Positions 36,275 to 47,757 of a stretch of DNA of 64,000 nucleotides are shown piece by piece. The notes under the pieces were generated by a model. That model saw only the letters and a list, made by a program, of their open reading frames with translations, had not been told where the DNA came from and did not search any database. The DNA lies in assembly GCA_051453625.1 (NCBI GenBank), contig JBOZIK010000001.1, forward strand, positions 258,545,018 through 258,609,017, in the 5' to 3' direction. Numbering within the stretch: the first letter of the stretch is position 1; each line of letters opens with the position of its first letter. A program made the translations under genes and the position numbers. This DNA is from Welwitschia mirabilis (Eukaryota; Gnetophyta; Gnetopsida; Welwitschiales).

Positions 36275-37255
36275 CATGTTGATTTACTGAACGCCATTTT
36301 ATAATTGTGATTCTATGATTTCTCTCATTTTTAGACCTCCTCTATTTCTTTAATATCCTCTTTCTCTAGTATTCCCCCTTGTATCCTCTTTTATCATCAT
36401 TTTGAATCTTCCTATGTTAGATTTCTTATAATTATGATATCTTTATTGGATCTCTTACACTTAGAATTATGAATTTGAAGAATCCTCCTTTGTGAGATGT
36501 GTTTTAAAAAGGGCTTCTCCATCTAACTATATTCAATTATAAATAGGACTTCAAATAATAAATAACATTTCAAGGATCTAATATTACTTTTAATTAAAAT
36601 AATACATGTAAACTTAATAACATTTACCATAAATATAACAAGAAAGCTAAATATATTTAGATATGAATTGTGAAAAATTTATATCCTTAAATAATTCAAT
36701 TAGATATTTTTCAAAATCCTCTTGAAGAGTAATAAAAATAGAAGACTCAAAATGATGATTAATATTAAAATCTTAAGCAATGTTTTTAATAAGCCTTTCA
36801 AATGAAAGATTCTTTATTAAAAGATTAATGTCATTTTAATATCTTCTAATTTCTTAAAGAGAAATTTTTCATGTATAATCTTGTAAGTATTCTTCTAGTG
36901 CTGGAGTTCTTCTTATAAGTTTCATTGTAAGCTATTTCTTTAGATCCTTTTTTCTAGTTGATTTTCTTGTTGTTTTCTTTATTCTTACCATCATTATTGA
37001 TCCTTAATTCCTATAATCACATAAACAACATTTCATTGATATTATTTCTAAGCTTTAAAACATCACTCCAAATACTAGGGATTTAAATAATAAATTGGTA
37101 ATGGCAATAAGAATAATTATTTGTAAATATTATATTTGCTATCAACAAGGGTGTTTAACAAAAAACATGCTAGGTACTCTGAAAAAATAATGTTTATATA
37201 TAAATGTCCTAATTGTTTATTGCTTCTATCATCCCCTATTAGTAATGTTGATTAC
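36275..37255. repeat. ~970-bp tandem unit 2 (contains H3 copy 2)
   Basis: Second copy of the unit at 35285-36274, running to the AAGGGTGTTTA word at about 37147 and the TTATTGCTTCTATCATCCCC block at about 37218. Different bases have decayed in the two units, so the duplication is old. Confidence 0.85.
36614..36991 (-). pseudogene. histone H3 pseudogene, copy 2 (H3.1-like)
   Basis: Start ATG at 36989-36991, stop TAA at 36614-36616, 126 codons against 137 in a normal H3 gene. The frame is colinear with H3 from Met to stop with small in-frame losses. MVRIKKTTRKSTRKKDLKK matches the H3 tail. Later, INLLIKNLSFERLIKNIA and HHFESSIFITLQEDFEKYLI match the core helices. Internal stops fall at Gln19, about Arg42, Arg49, Gln55, Gln76 and Gln125 (mature H3 numbering), all reachable from CAA, CAG or CGA by C-to-T and G-to-A changes. 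Pro30-Ala31 and Ser87 are retained, which points to H3.1 rather than H3.3. The segment matching AKRVTIM is missing, as in copy 1. Confidence 0.92.
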
Positions 37256-37498
37256 TTTATTTGATCATCAAAAGGGTGTTTATTAAAAAAAACCTAATTA
37301 TTGAATTTTTAATTTATTATAATAAGGGTATTTATTTACAAATGCCCTATTAGCCATTCATAAAGGCATTTATCATGATCAACACCCAAAAAAATGTTTC
37401 AAAATTATCATTAAGGTTTTCCTAAAAAGTATATTTTTAAGGTTTATCTTAGGGCATTTGTAAAATAAATATTCTAAAACATTATTTTTCTATTAGTG
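37140..37498. repeat. right subterminal repeats and terminus of the CACTA element
   Basis: Words such as AAGGGTATTTATTTACAAAT then GCCCTATTA, AAAGGCATTTATCATGATCA, and TTAGGGCATTTGTAAAATAA form imperfect hairpins up to the terminus TTTTTCTATTAGTG at 37485-37498. The repeats differ somewhat from those at the left end, which is allowed in CACTA elements but could also mean two different elements. Confidence 0.65.
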
Positions 37499-37501
37499 AA
37501 T

Positions 37502-37785
37502 ACACTTTAATATGAAGCAACTATATTCCATCTCTTCTTAACATCTTATCCCATGATGCTAACATTGTAAACTATTTTATGCTAAGATTTATATGCATAT
37601 CATGGTCCCATGCCTAGGGATACATGAAAATCTAGGTGAGAACCTAATGTTGTGCTTTTCTTTATAATCAATCTCTCTACTGAAATAAGATGAAGAAATA
37701 TTTTGGAGAATAAAATTTTTAGTTTTTGAAAAATATTTTTCATCTCTCTTACTCCCCTATTTCCAAACAAGCAGTATGAGAGCTT
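37502..37785 (+). mobile_element. copia LTR fragment with primer binding site
   Basis: Positions about 37580-37750 match 51780-51950, with shared landmarks around TTATATGCA, CCATGCCTAGG and AGAATAAAATTTTTAGTTTT. The LTR-like part ends near 37770 (CTATTTCCAAACAA) and is followed by GCAGTATGAGAGCTTTG. That is one or two changes from the TGGTATCAGAGC primer site (initiator Met-tRNA) of plant copia elements. The left part is cut by the CACTA element. The internal region after it (37790-38130) is not readable. Confidence 0.55.
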
Positions 37786-37789
37786 TGAA

Positions 37790-39320
37790 AAAGATCTTCT
37801 AGAGTTCTATATGGAGTTTTTTCTAGCACTTTTCTGTAGCTTATAAGGCTTCTCTTAGCCCTATTTTTTTCTATTCTATTTTCCTTCTATTTTCTAATTT
37901 TTTATTTTAAAAAATACAAAATTATTTTTAAAGGTCTTTCATTTTCTTAAATATATATGTTTTAGGTGCAACTTGTTTTTAAGAAAAGGGCATTCATTAC
38001 TCTTAAAGGGACATTTTTTAAAAAGGAGAAGGAAAAATCTTTTTGACCATATTTTTCAAAGGGGGTTTGAAACAAAAATATTTTTCAAAAAAATTAAAAA
38101 TTTAAGTTCTCCATTTGAATATATAGCATTTTTTTTCTTTTTTTTTTGATAAGGCATTTGTACAAATTAGTAGTTTGCCTATTGTGCCATTGCTGCAACC
38201 TAGCAATCCTCATGTTAGATGCCACTATTTCATCTATAGAATACTTATAGGCCTAATTCCATAGTGTACATACCTATTGATTTATTAACATATCATATAT
38301 AACCACATTCCAACTACCCCTTAACACAATTACACCTGAGCTAACTGTGTAAGAAACTTTTATCCCTATTAATCTTTACTTATGATGCTCTATAGATTCC
38401 TATTATTATTTTGACCCATAAATTCTTTACTTACTAAGTGCTTTACTTGCTATCTCTGTTTAGTGGTAAGAGTTTCACTGGTGTGAATGTAACTAAAATG
38501 GAGGGATTGGAGAAACTCCCATCTACTAAGTAATTGAACATAAAAAGGCATTTCAAGATTCTTGAATTGCTAACTAAACACTTAACCATGCTTTATCCTA
38601 TATCATCTCTCATCTATGCTAGCTTTGTTATCATGTAGTTTGGTTGATGTGTCCTTGCTCTACTACCCATGCATATCTTATACTTTAACATCTGTATACT
38701 TAACATGGAACTTAATGTTTGTGAAAGTAAACTCTAGCATATACAGACTCTAAATTACCTATGAAAGTACAGGACTCATTCTAAGTCTCTACCATCTATT
38801 CTTGGAATTAATCTCTCATTATTGGCATTTTAATGTGTTTGATTACATCTAATTACTCTTACAGCTTCTATCTACTAGGTTATACCTTACTCGTCAGTCA
38901 TGTCCCTGTGTTGTTTCTATGCATAGCTATGTTATTTCCCTATTCTTTGATCTAAAGGTTACTCTATTTATCTTTTTAAGGATTTCTTATTAGAACATGG
39001 GGTGGTGTTGCTCTTCCTAGTATGTGGATCTCTTTTATAGCTTATTCACAACTGCCAATGGTGCCTACTGCACTCTACACAATTAATACTTTGCATATGT
39101 ATGATCTAGTTGTCTTCCATTTCTCCTAGATCATCATTGATAATTCTTGATATTCTTCCTATCTTATGTTAACTATAGAGGATTTTGTTTCTAAGTTACA
39201 CTATAATTATAGCCTATGTCACTTTGAATCTATGTCTTGATTGCTATTAATGGTTATCCTTCCATTGGGTTCTTAGCTAGACCCACTTTTTCTTCATTTT
39301 TTACACATTATTTTCTTTTA
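37790..39320. other. unresolved AT-rich DNA
   Basis: No coding domain was found. There are T-rich runs at about 38130-38150 and short words repeated without clear period. The part from 38440 to 39290 is less AT-skewed, but no frame stays open and no motif was recognised. Confidence 0.4.
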
Positions 39321-39324
39321 TTAA

Positions 39325-39480
39325 TTCACTAGTAAAGCAAAAAATTCTTTCTTCTACCACCTATGAGGTCATATGTTTGATTTCAAGCTTTACAAAGTCA
39401 AAATTTTTAGAATTTACTCAATATATGTGAATTATGCATACATGTTTCTTTGAGCTAACTATCTCATATTTTGCACACAT
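39325..39480 (+). mobile_element. SINE-like unit (tRNA-derived)
   Basis: CACTAGTAAAGC (39327-39338) resembles an A box. About 40 bases on, GAGGTCATATGTTTGATTTC (39365-39384) resembles the plant SINE B box with its usual GAGGTCA lead-in, differing from it mainly by C-to-T and G-to-A. The 3' end is not defined. Confidence 0.4.
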
Positions 39481-40204
39481 GTGAGAATGTTTAGCCAAAA
39501 TCTATTTTCAACAGATAGGTGCTTTATCTAGATTATTTCTTAGCCATTAGCCCTATTTTATTCACATAGGAAACCTTTTAACCCTTTTTTAGCTATTTTC
39601 TATATTTTTTAGTTTTTTGGATCTTTTTCAACTTTTGCAAGCCCTAAACTTAGTCTTTTAAGCCATTTTGGATGCTTTATTAAGGTTTTTAGGTATTTTT
39701 TAAATTATTATAAGCTCTTAATGTTGTTTTATCTCTATTTTTCTATCATTAAGTCGAATTTAAAATGTGGAGCAAGATTTACTTGGTTTTTCTCAATTAG
39801 ATTTATTTTTATCATTTGGATAGATTAAGCTAATTCTACATTATTGAGCAAGATCCATGTAACTTAACTATACCACATTAGAGCCTATCTTTGTATGTTT
39901 TTTTGGCGTTTTTCCTTTTCTTTTTTAAAACTTTAATTTTTGTAATTAAGATTTTAAAATTGAAAATTACATTTATCATAATCATAACATGTTTTTTTTT
40001 GGGTAATAAGTCTTGGTTAGTGGTAGGCATGTAAAGCCTTATGCAAACAAAGGCTCATGTTAAGCTATGCTATACTCTGAGCTTGTTATGTAGTTTTTAA
40101 CTACTTTTAACTATGTAGTTTAGGTCAAATAGAGAATTGTGTCTAGTGGAAACTTCTACCTCAAGGTCTAGATTCTTATGTATATCTTAGTAATCAAGGG
40201 CAAT

Positions 40205-40400
40205 GATGGCTATTAGCATAGTGGTAAGATCTACTTTAGTTTCATTGCCAAGTTGATAAAGAGGCATAAGTGTAATCAATTTTAAAATTTATTGAATCTA
40301 AGGTATAAGTATGTCATTGATATTACATGGTATTCTTCCTTAAGAGGGTTATATAGCTAAGATAATCAAAACCAATTAATGATTTGGATGTCCCTTTAAG
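40205..40400 (+). mobile_element. SINE-like unit (tRNA-derived)
   Basis: TAGCATAGTGG at 40214-40224 is a good A box (TRGCNNAGTGG). GAGGCATAAGTGTAATC at 40261-40277 lines up with the GAGGTCA-B-box segment of tRNA-derived SINEs. Spacing of about 47 bases suits a polymerase III promoter. The tail and target duplication could not be fixed. Confidence 0.4.
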
Positions 40401-41481
40401 GTTATTTACATTTTTGTCTTTTTACTTCATTAGAAGATAAGTATATCACACTTAGAGGGGACATGATCATTATCCAAATTCAAGAGTAGACATTAAAATT
40501 GATAAACTTGTATTTTCATCATCTAATAATCAAATTAGGTATTTTGCATTATGATCTATCTTACTCACATTAATACATTTTTAACAAAATACCTTTTTTT
40601 ATGTGCATAAATTTTTTACTTTTGGAGAGGTTTTTTCTTAGTTGTTATGCATTGTGATTTGGATAGGTTACTTGAATTTTGGTATTAATTCCCTTTCATT
40701 GTAATTATAACTCTTTCTTATTTGATTTATATAGATTAATTAAACTCGTAGATGACATCAAAATCCCTTTTCATATGAGTATATCATTATCTTCATTTTT
40801 TATTATTTCCTCTTTTAGCTTTTGATAAGAGTTTTTTTACATGAGAGAGAGATTGATTTTAGTAGTGGATCTAAGTAAGGTCCCTTTGGAATTTAACTTT
40901 ACCTCATAATATGTTAAAACTCTTTTATTTATCCTTCATAGTTCATCATAACTTCTATGTTAAAAGGTAGATTTTAGATTTTATGATATAGCTTCATGTA
41001 AGTATTGGCTATCAAAATCATGACCAACCTTAGGATGACTTTACATGATGATCAAATTTGAAAGGAATGGAATGCAGATTTCATGTCTATAATGTGTATT
41101 TATGGATTTGATTAAGATTCTTCAATAAAGTACATATTCCTATTTAGCATATGGATGAACAAAATTCATGAAAAGCTATAAATACCAAACCCATAGAGAT
41201 AATGTGAAAATCAATGGCCATTTAGCATAAACATTGGTTGATAGAAGATAGTCAAGTTATACCAACTGTTATATTCTATGAGATATGTTTTATGCAAAGA
41301 ATAATTTATAATTTATTAATCTTATTATGAACATTAATAACCTGCATTATAAAAAAGGTGAAATGCATTATCTTATAGCTCAAATAATGGATATTAAGGC
41401 AAAGGTTAATAAGATAGACATTAAGAATCAAGTATGCATTTATTATGTTAACTTGACTTATTGTTCTTTGGAGTATTGTTA
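40400..41481. other. unresolved AT-rich DNA
   Basis: No domain was found before the 5' LTR. A minus-strand open stretch at 41306-41515 crosses the LTR boundary and looks like chance. Confidence 0.45.
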
Positions 41482-42926
41482 TGATGCCAATTTTTAGAGT
41501 ATTTTTGTAGGACATTCATATAGGTTTAGATGCAATTATGCTGATTATGGAGAGATGATAAGATAATCATGAAAACATGTAATTCCTGATATAAACGGAG
41601 GCATTTTAGTCATGTTCTGATACTTAGCATGTTGAAGGAATACTAATGGAAAAAAAGCTAATTTATTTTACTTGAGAAGCTTGGGATAGATGGCATCTCC
41701 ACTATCATCCCCATGACAGTCAAGACGATAACACTCCTATTTATCAAGATAGCAGCACATGCAGCACATGCAGCACATGCTAGACTAGAATGGAACATGA
41801 GGTTTCATCCCTCATTTCATCCAGACAATAAACATGACAATGAGCTACTAACATGGACATAAGCACATGCTATGGGGTTGACGAGTGAGGCATGAAGACA
41901 TGTAATACATGGTATCATCACTTATGTCATCCCCATGACATACAGGGTGAGGAACCTAACATGGGCAAAAGTTGTGGAATTGATAGTGGAGCATGAAGAC
42001 ATGTGGCACATGGTGACGTCTCCTATGTCGTTTCAATAATAGGCAAGATGATAGCTATTTTTACATATTTTGGAATAAATGTTTTGTAAATAATATTAAG
42101 CGACTCATGTGGACTGCTAGGGTTTTCTTCACTGACGTTTAGAGTTATGGTTCTAGAAATTTTAATGTAAAACTATAAATACCCCCTTTGTTCTCACTTT
42201 CAAACCATATTTTATACCTAATATTTGTGATAGAGGATTGAAAGACAAAAGTTCCATTTAGTGCTACAGAAAGGAGTCTTCTTGGTGTTAGGCTGAGTCT
42301 CTCTCATTGAACTGCTGTTGTTCTAATTGTAAGTGGATTTTATATTCTAAATACTTTTTGAGTTAATACAATTTCTTCTTTTTATTTCAATTCTGTGAAT
42401 CTCCCTTATGGTTTAAGTTGGTCATAATTAATTAAAAATCTATGATTTATTTAGATCATAAGGGAAAACTTTATTAAGATTAATCTTAGTTAGTAGTGGA
42501 TTTGCATTGTATTTTTGTTTCAATCTCATATTGCATATTACATATTCTTACTTGGATAGATCTCATAGTTTATGTTAGTTAAGAACTAGTTAGATGCTCT
42601 CCTTAATTGATATACATTATAGAAAAGGTAGTATTTGTAGTAGAAGAACTAGGATCTAAGTAGAATCCATTTTCATTTCCTTTCACTAAATTTCATATTC
42701 ATTCATTTTGCATTGCATTTACCCCTTTATTTTCTTTCAGTTTTTATAAGATAAAAGACTGAAAATACTTTTGAGAAATCAAATCTCTAGCTCTAAGCCT
42801 AGTGCCTTCATTGGATTACAACACTTAGGTGAACTCCTATCTACACTTACATGTATTTTCTACAAATTATATGATTTACAAGTTTATTTAAAGGACATCA
42901 AGAGTGCATAAATTCACACCCCAACA
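41482..42926 (+). repeat. 5' LTR
   Basis: Begins TGATGCCAATTTTTAGAG and ends ACACCCCAACA, so the TG...CA ends are kept. It is colinear with 47758-49206. It contains three tandem copies of GCAGCACAT (41752-41778), where the 3' LTR has two. It also contains repeated words related to GTCATCCCCATGACA. Confidence 0.9.
42170..42184 (+). promoter_or_regulatory. TATA box of the 5' LTR
   Basis: ACTATAAATACCCCC at 42172-42186 is a strong plant TATA box. The 3' LTR has ACTATAAACTCC at 48459-48470 at the matching place. Conservation in both LTRs suggests it drove transcription of the element, with the start about 30 bases downstream. Confidence 0.65.
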
Positions 42927-42929
42927 TTT

Positions 42930-42942
42930 TGGTATCATTGCC
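42930..42942 (+). promoter_or_regulatory. tRNA primer binding site, Athila type
   Basis: TGGTATCATTGCC lies four bases after the LTR end. It differs from the TGGCGCCGTTGCC site typical of Athila elements only by C-to-T or G-to-A changes at four positions. The site primes minus-strand DNA synthesis in working elements. Confidence 0.7.
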
Positions 42943-43735
42943 AGAAAAGGCCACAAGGAGCTAAGAGGATTATCATTAACTAGAACCGTACCTTAGATCT
43001 TTTTATTCAAGTTATTTATTTGAATTAATATTTTATTTCTAGTGTAGTTTATGGTGTAATATTTTATTTTTCATAATTTCTTTTAGTGACCCTGTTATTT
43101 TCTCTATCATTCCAATGAAATTAGAAATGACAGTTCTGAAATTTTATATTTATTTTCTATTTTAGCTATTTTTCTTTTTCTGATAGTTTAGTAATAAAGG
43201 TATTGTCATCCTGTTTGTCATCCACATGACATCTTGGATGATAGTCTTTTCTTACTAAGTTTTGGTAATCTTTCTTTTTGAGTCTTTTTAGTTTGATTTC
43301 TATGATCATCATCTCCCTTATCATCCACATGACAAGGTTGATGATAATACCTATATTTAATTTTATCTTTTGTTTAATGTCTATGCATGCTAGGATACAA
43401 GAATTTTGGTAGAAAGACGAGATATCAGCTAGTAGAAAACTAGGTTAACAGAAACATCAGAAAAGAATTATTTGACTTCAAAACAAAAATCTAGGTACAC
43501 AAAACATAGGCACATAAATTTTGGATTTTCTTTTTTATTTTCAAGTTTTCTTATCTCTTTGTAGTCATTTCATTAGTAGTTAAAGAAACCATGATTTCAC
43601 ATCTTTTAAGTATTAAGAAATAAGAATTTCAAATGATAAAACATCCAAGAGAGGGAAACTTGATCTTCATTGTGTACTTATCTTCCTTACCATCTTGAAT
43701 TAAAACTCTTTTATTCCTTTCTTCTCATTTTCTTC

Positions 43736-45470
43736 AATGAATAATAATAGAAGGACTATTGTGAAACTTCTTTATGAAAGAAGAAGAAACTTGCGAAATG
43801 ATGAGGACATTGGTAAGAAAACACTTTGAGAAATTTTTGTTAAAAGAGGAAGTCCATTACCAAATAATGTTGAGAATAGGAATTGGGTCCCTTCCTCTTT
43901 TCAACCTTCTTATTTTTTTCCCTCTTCCTTTCAAACCTCATGTAGACATGATGATAAAGATTTTTCATATTTTAGAGATTCTACCTCATTTAAACAAACT
44001 GCTTTCAATCATTTTTATTAATCTCAACCATTCCCATGATCTTCTATGAGGAAGAAAATAATCTAATACAATAAGTAATTGATGAAATAAAGAAAATATA
44101 AGAACATAATAATCAAAATCTAGAAAAATTAGTTGAAATCTTGCAAAAAAACCTATTACATATTCAAGGATCTTTCACTACACAACATTATCACAACTAT
44201 CCTACTTCATTTTACCTTGAGAAAAATAAAGAAAACTTAAAAACAAATGATGATGATTCTTTCTTTTAACTTGTAAATAAAATTTTAAATCAAACTTCAA
44301 CTTCCTACTCTTTAGGAGATAAGCAAAAGAGAGATTATAATATCACAACTCAACATTTTAACTATTGAAATGAAGATGACCATTTATTACATGATGATAA
44401 TGAGATATTATATTATATCCCTACTATTCATTTGCTATTAGATAGTCAAGATGAGGAATCCACTGATGAGAAAAATGAAACCTTTTAAATCAATGATGAA
44501 GATAATGCTCTTATTTCTCTTGATAATCATTTTAATTAATTCAATTATTTAGAGAATGAAAATAATATTCAATAAGAAAAGGAAGATATGGTTATAAACA
44601 AAGATGAGGAAAGTACAAAAACAATCTAATCAAATAATGATATGGATACTATCAAAGTAATTAAAATCAATGAAGGGCTCATAGAGATTTATTCAAACTT
44701 TATAGAAAATATTCTAGCTCATTCTACTCATATTTCTACATTTTTTTCATATATGCCTTTATGTATAATTTTAAATCCTTTCCTTCCCTTCACTCCTTTC
44801 ACTTATACTTCCATCTTTACATTACCTCATAACCTTGATAATGATAAGCTTCCTCTAACTCTTCTGGTGATACCTTCATATAATTCTCAAGATTATGTTT
44901 CTTTCCTTGACTCTCATAACACTCATTATTTTGAAGAGTCTATTTCTCTTCTCTCTCAATCTCTTCCTTTTAAATGTTCATGTAATCCTCAAAGTAACAT
45001 TTATTTTTTTTCTATCAAGTCCACTTTATCTTGTGCTTTTAATGATTATTCTTTTCAAAAGTTTAACTTAGAATATCTTGGAATTTGACATTGCGGAAAT
45101 CCTTATCTTCTTGATGATAATTCATTCTTTCACTTAAATCTTAAGGAGCTTTTAAATCTTAGTAAACATTCTCAAAAGCCCTTATTGTGGATTTATTCTT
45201 TGGGTCGTACCTTGAATGAATTATATAATGATACTCATACTTTATACTATTGTCATAAGATATTATTTGTTAATGGAATCTATCACTTCTTTATCTCTTA
45301 TTTCATTTTTAAAAATTATGTTATAAAAGTTTTATCATTTTAATTTCTCTATCTCCATTTGATTTTACTCTACAATAGTTTCATACATTTTATGTTTCAT
45401 CAATTGGTTTCTATTTGGTTTAACCCTTATTTTTCCAAAAATTACAATACCCAAGTGCACTTTTTACACA
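43736..45470 (+). pseudogene. unrecognised acidic protein of the LTR element
   Basis: An ATG at 43736 (MNNNRRTIVKLLYERRRNLR) opens a frame with few stops. After a one-base shift near 44040, one frame runs from 44048 to about 45470 with only about ten stops, nearly all at likely Gln, Arg or Trp codons. The middle is acidic and low in complexity (NDDDSFF, NEDDHLLHDDNEILYY, DSQDEESTDEKNE). The best preserved piece, 148 codons at 44642-45088, is Ser/Thr/Phe-rich and leads into LDDNSFFHLNLKELLNLSKH and SLGRTLNELYNDTHTLYYCH. No retroviral motif, zinc knuckle or kinase/helicase signature is visible. It takes the place of gag-pol, so it could be a diverged gag or an element-specific protein. The function is unknown. 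Confidence 0.55.
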
Positions 45471-45995
45471 ACTAGTTGAGCTTCTCAAATTATTAGGTTC
45501 TTATTTTTCAAAAAAGTACATTTTAAAATGGCTCAGTTGAAACCTCTAACTTAAACACTTGGAAAATTTAAAATTTAATGGATGAAAAGATTAATAATCA
45601 TTGAAATATTTGTAAATTAACCTTAAACAGGATAGAAGCACTTGTGTTGGAATTTTCCCCCTATCATTATCTAAATTCTTCTTTAGCCGATTCTTTTAGT
45701 AAACATCATGCTATCACTTAAATATCTTTAATTTAAGTTATGTACTTACTTATAAAGTTACAATGATTAGTAAATATTTTTATTGGGCATTTTGAATGAT
45801 AATATTAGCTTCATCTAATCTTCAGACATTCATATATCTATGAACTTCATTTCAAAGAAAGATGCCTTGGTTCTTTTATTTTCTTTCAATGGTGTAAGTA
45901 ATTAGTTATTTTAGCATGTTCTTCCTTATTGTTTATTTTTTTCACTTCACTTTTATCATTATGAGTATTTTATTATATAGAATTTATGTATTAAA

Positions 45996-46045
45996 ATAAA
46001 AAAAAGAAAAAGAAAGAAAGAAAGAAAGAAAGAAAGAAAAGAAAT
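45996..46045 (+). repeat. (AAAG)n microsatellite
   Basis: An A-rich lead-in followed by about eight AAAG units in a row. It lies in the 3' non-coding part of the LTR element. Confidence 0.95.
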
Positions 46046-46059
46046 TCAGGCCATGCTGT

Positions 46060-46270
46060 TTCATGTTATATCTTAAAACATGCCCTTATGATATCCTAAT
46101 ACAAGTGGATTGGGGCAACTATTCCCAAGAGGGGCCTTTGGAAGTATGATATGGTATCTGTGAAAACTCCATAAGGGGATTAGTTGGTTATGCTGTGCGG
46201 GTCCTTACTCCTTTGATAGTGGTTGCACTTCCCTCATCATAGTAAGAATAAAATTGTAGTTAGAGGCTAT
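46060..46270. repeat. conserved block shared with 53890-54060
   Basis: Shared words in order are GATATGGTATC/GATATAATAGC, GGGATTAGTTGGTTATG/AGGATTAGTTAGCAATG, GGGTCCTTA, and ATAGTGGTTGCACTTCCCTC/ATAGTGGTTAAGCTCCTCTC. No frame is open in either copy, so this is non-coding sequence kept between related elements. Confidence 0.7.
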
Positions 46271-47757
46271 GAGATTAGTGGTGCCCTGGTACCATTAGAG
46301 GCATTACTTATTTTCTAAACTCATTTTTATTTATCATATTTCCACATGATTACTTTACTTTCTAATTCTAGTTTTGTTTTAAGATAATAGCTTATATGTT
46401 CCTATTTTAATATCTTTTTATCTGATAATTCATTATTTGATTACATTAGGCACACTTGACATCATTATAATTATTATCCATTTGAGTATATCTTTATGAA
46501 TTTTTATAGTATGTCATGCATCCTTGTTATATGATTTTATGATTTGTTCTAAGTGTTTTTGCTAGGGATAAATTTTGGGTAGGTAAGTAAATCTTCTTCA
46601 TGTTCCAAGTTGTCCATTTTCATTATTTTTTTATCCTCTGAGTTATTTTATTTGGGATTTTTCAAAGTAATTATAGTATCTTTTTCCACATTATTAGTAG
46701 GACCTAATCATTTGATAGCTCTCTAGTTGTCTTTTTACTTTCACTCATAGGTTTTTTTTAATAAGGGTTGTCTTTCTTTTCAGTAGTTTTAATTGGTTCA
46801 TTTCTTTCACTGATTGATGTGATCTTTTTGTTTTATGCTAATCGTTTTTCTATGTGTTTTTTTTTTTTTTTTAGTTTTGCATACCTCCACTTATAGATTT
46901 TGTACACTCATGAATTCTAGAACATATTGAAGGAATATTTCTGAAGAATTTCTTTCTTCTACTTCATGCATTCTTATGTCTCATAAGCTTCTTTCAGCAT
47001 GGTCATGTTTTTCTAAACATTTTTTACTTTTTACCATCTTTCTATATTTTCTGCTACTCTTCCACTACTTACTTACTATTAGATTTTTTTCAGAATTTTT
47101 CTAATCTATCAAAACAATTTACTTTTAACATTGTTTCTTCATGTATGTCATCGCCATGATAGCAAGAATGACAATCATCCTTTTAACTTTGTGTAATTTG
47201 GGACGTCTGTGCTTTGAGCCTTTTCCTGAGATATTTATGTAAAAATTTATCATTTTCAACTTTTAAAGGATCACTTTTGAGCTTTCATAATACATATTTA
47301 TGATGAGTTATTTAGATATGATTTCATATTACTTGAAATACATTTGACTGAATTTATTTAGCAAAAGCACAGTAGCACAGTCCCTAATTTTCCAATAGCT
47401 ATGGACCTTTCATGCATCATTCTTTGAGATTATTGTTACTTAAGCTTATACATCCATTTTAGCACTACTTTCTCAATTTATGCATATGCATTATCATTTT
47501 TCTAAACTATCATTGTCACATTTTATGAATTGTTTATGTGTGTGATATTTATTTGGTCTACTATAATGTGTTTAAGTAGGGAGCTTATGACTACAACAGT
47601 AATTGTATTAATGAATTTTTATCATCTATACCTACATGATAAATAGAAACCAAACTCCATTTCTTTAGTTGATAATCATCTTAGTTAAATTAACTTGTAA
47701 TTTAGTTGATTTCTTACTTTGTCAAAAACTGATAAGGCTAAGTAGGAGGCTATCTTG

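Larger units (their letters stand above)
32473..37498. mobile_element. CACTA (En/Spm) element carrying histone H3 copies
   Basis: The left end begins TACTACTAGAAATTTAATAT and the right end, read inward on the other strand, begins CACTAATAGAAAAATAATG. Aligned over 23 bases they agree at about 18. Both match the CACTA-TAGAAA type of terminus, the left one with C changed to T. The 3-bp AAT lies on both sides (32470-32472 and 37499-37501), as expected for a CACTA target duplication. Inside are subterminal hairpin repeats at both ends, a tandem histone H3 pseudogene pair and a kinase-like fragment. No TNP2 transposase could be read, so it looks non-autonomous. The outer flanks are unlike each other (Athila pol on the left, copia LTR on the right), which leaves some doubt that both ends belong to one element. 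Confidence 0.65.
45470..47757. other. 3' non-coding part of the LTR element
   Basis: No reading frame is preserved. It holds a microsatellite, a block shared with 53890-54060, a T-run (46857-46872) and scattered TCATC...GATGA hairpin words (for example near 47148). The sequence GGCTAAGTAGGAGG just before the 3' LTR may be the worn polypurine tract. Confidence 0.6.

Noticed and set aside
32473-37498. A TNP2-type transposase inside the CACTA element
   Set aside because: I looked for TNP2 motifs on both strands of 32860-35280 and could not read any, so I did not call an autonomous element.
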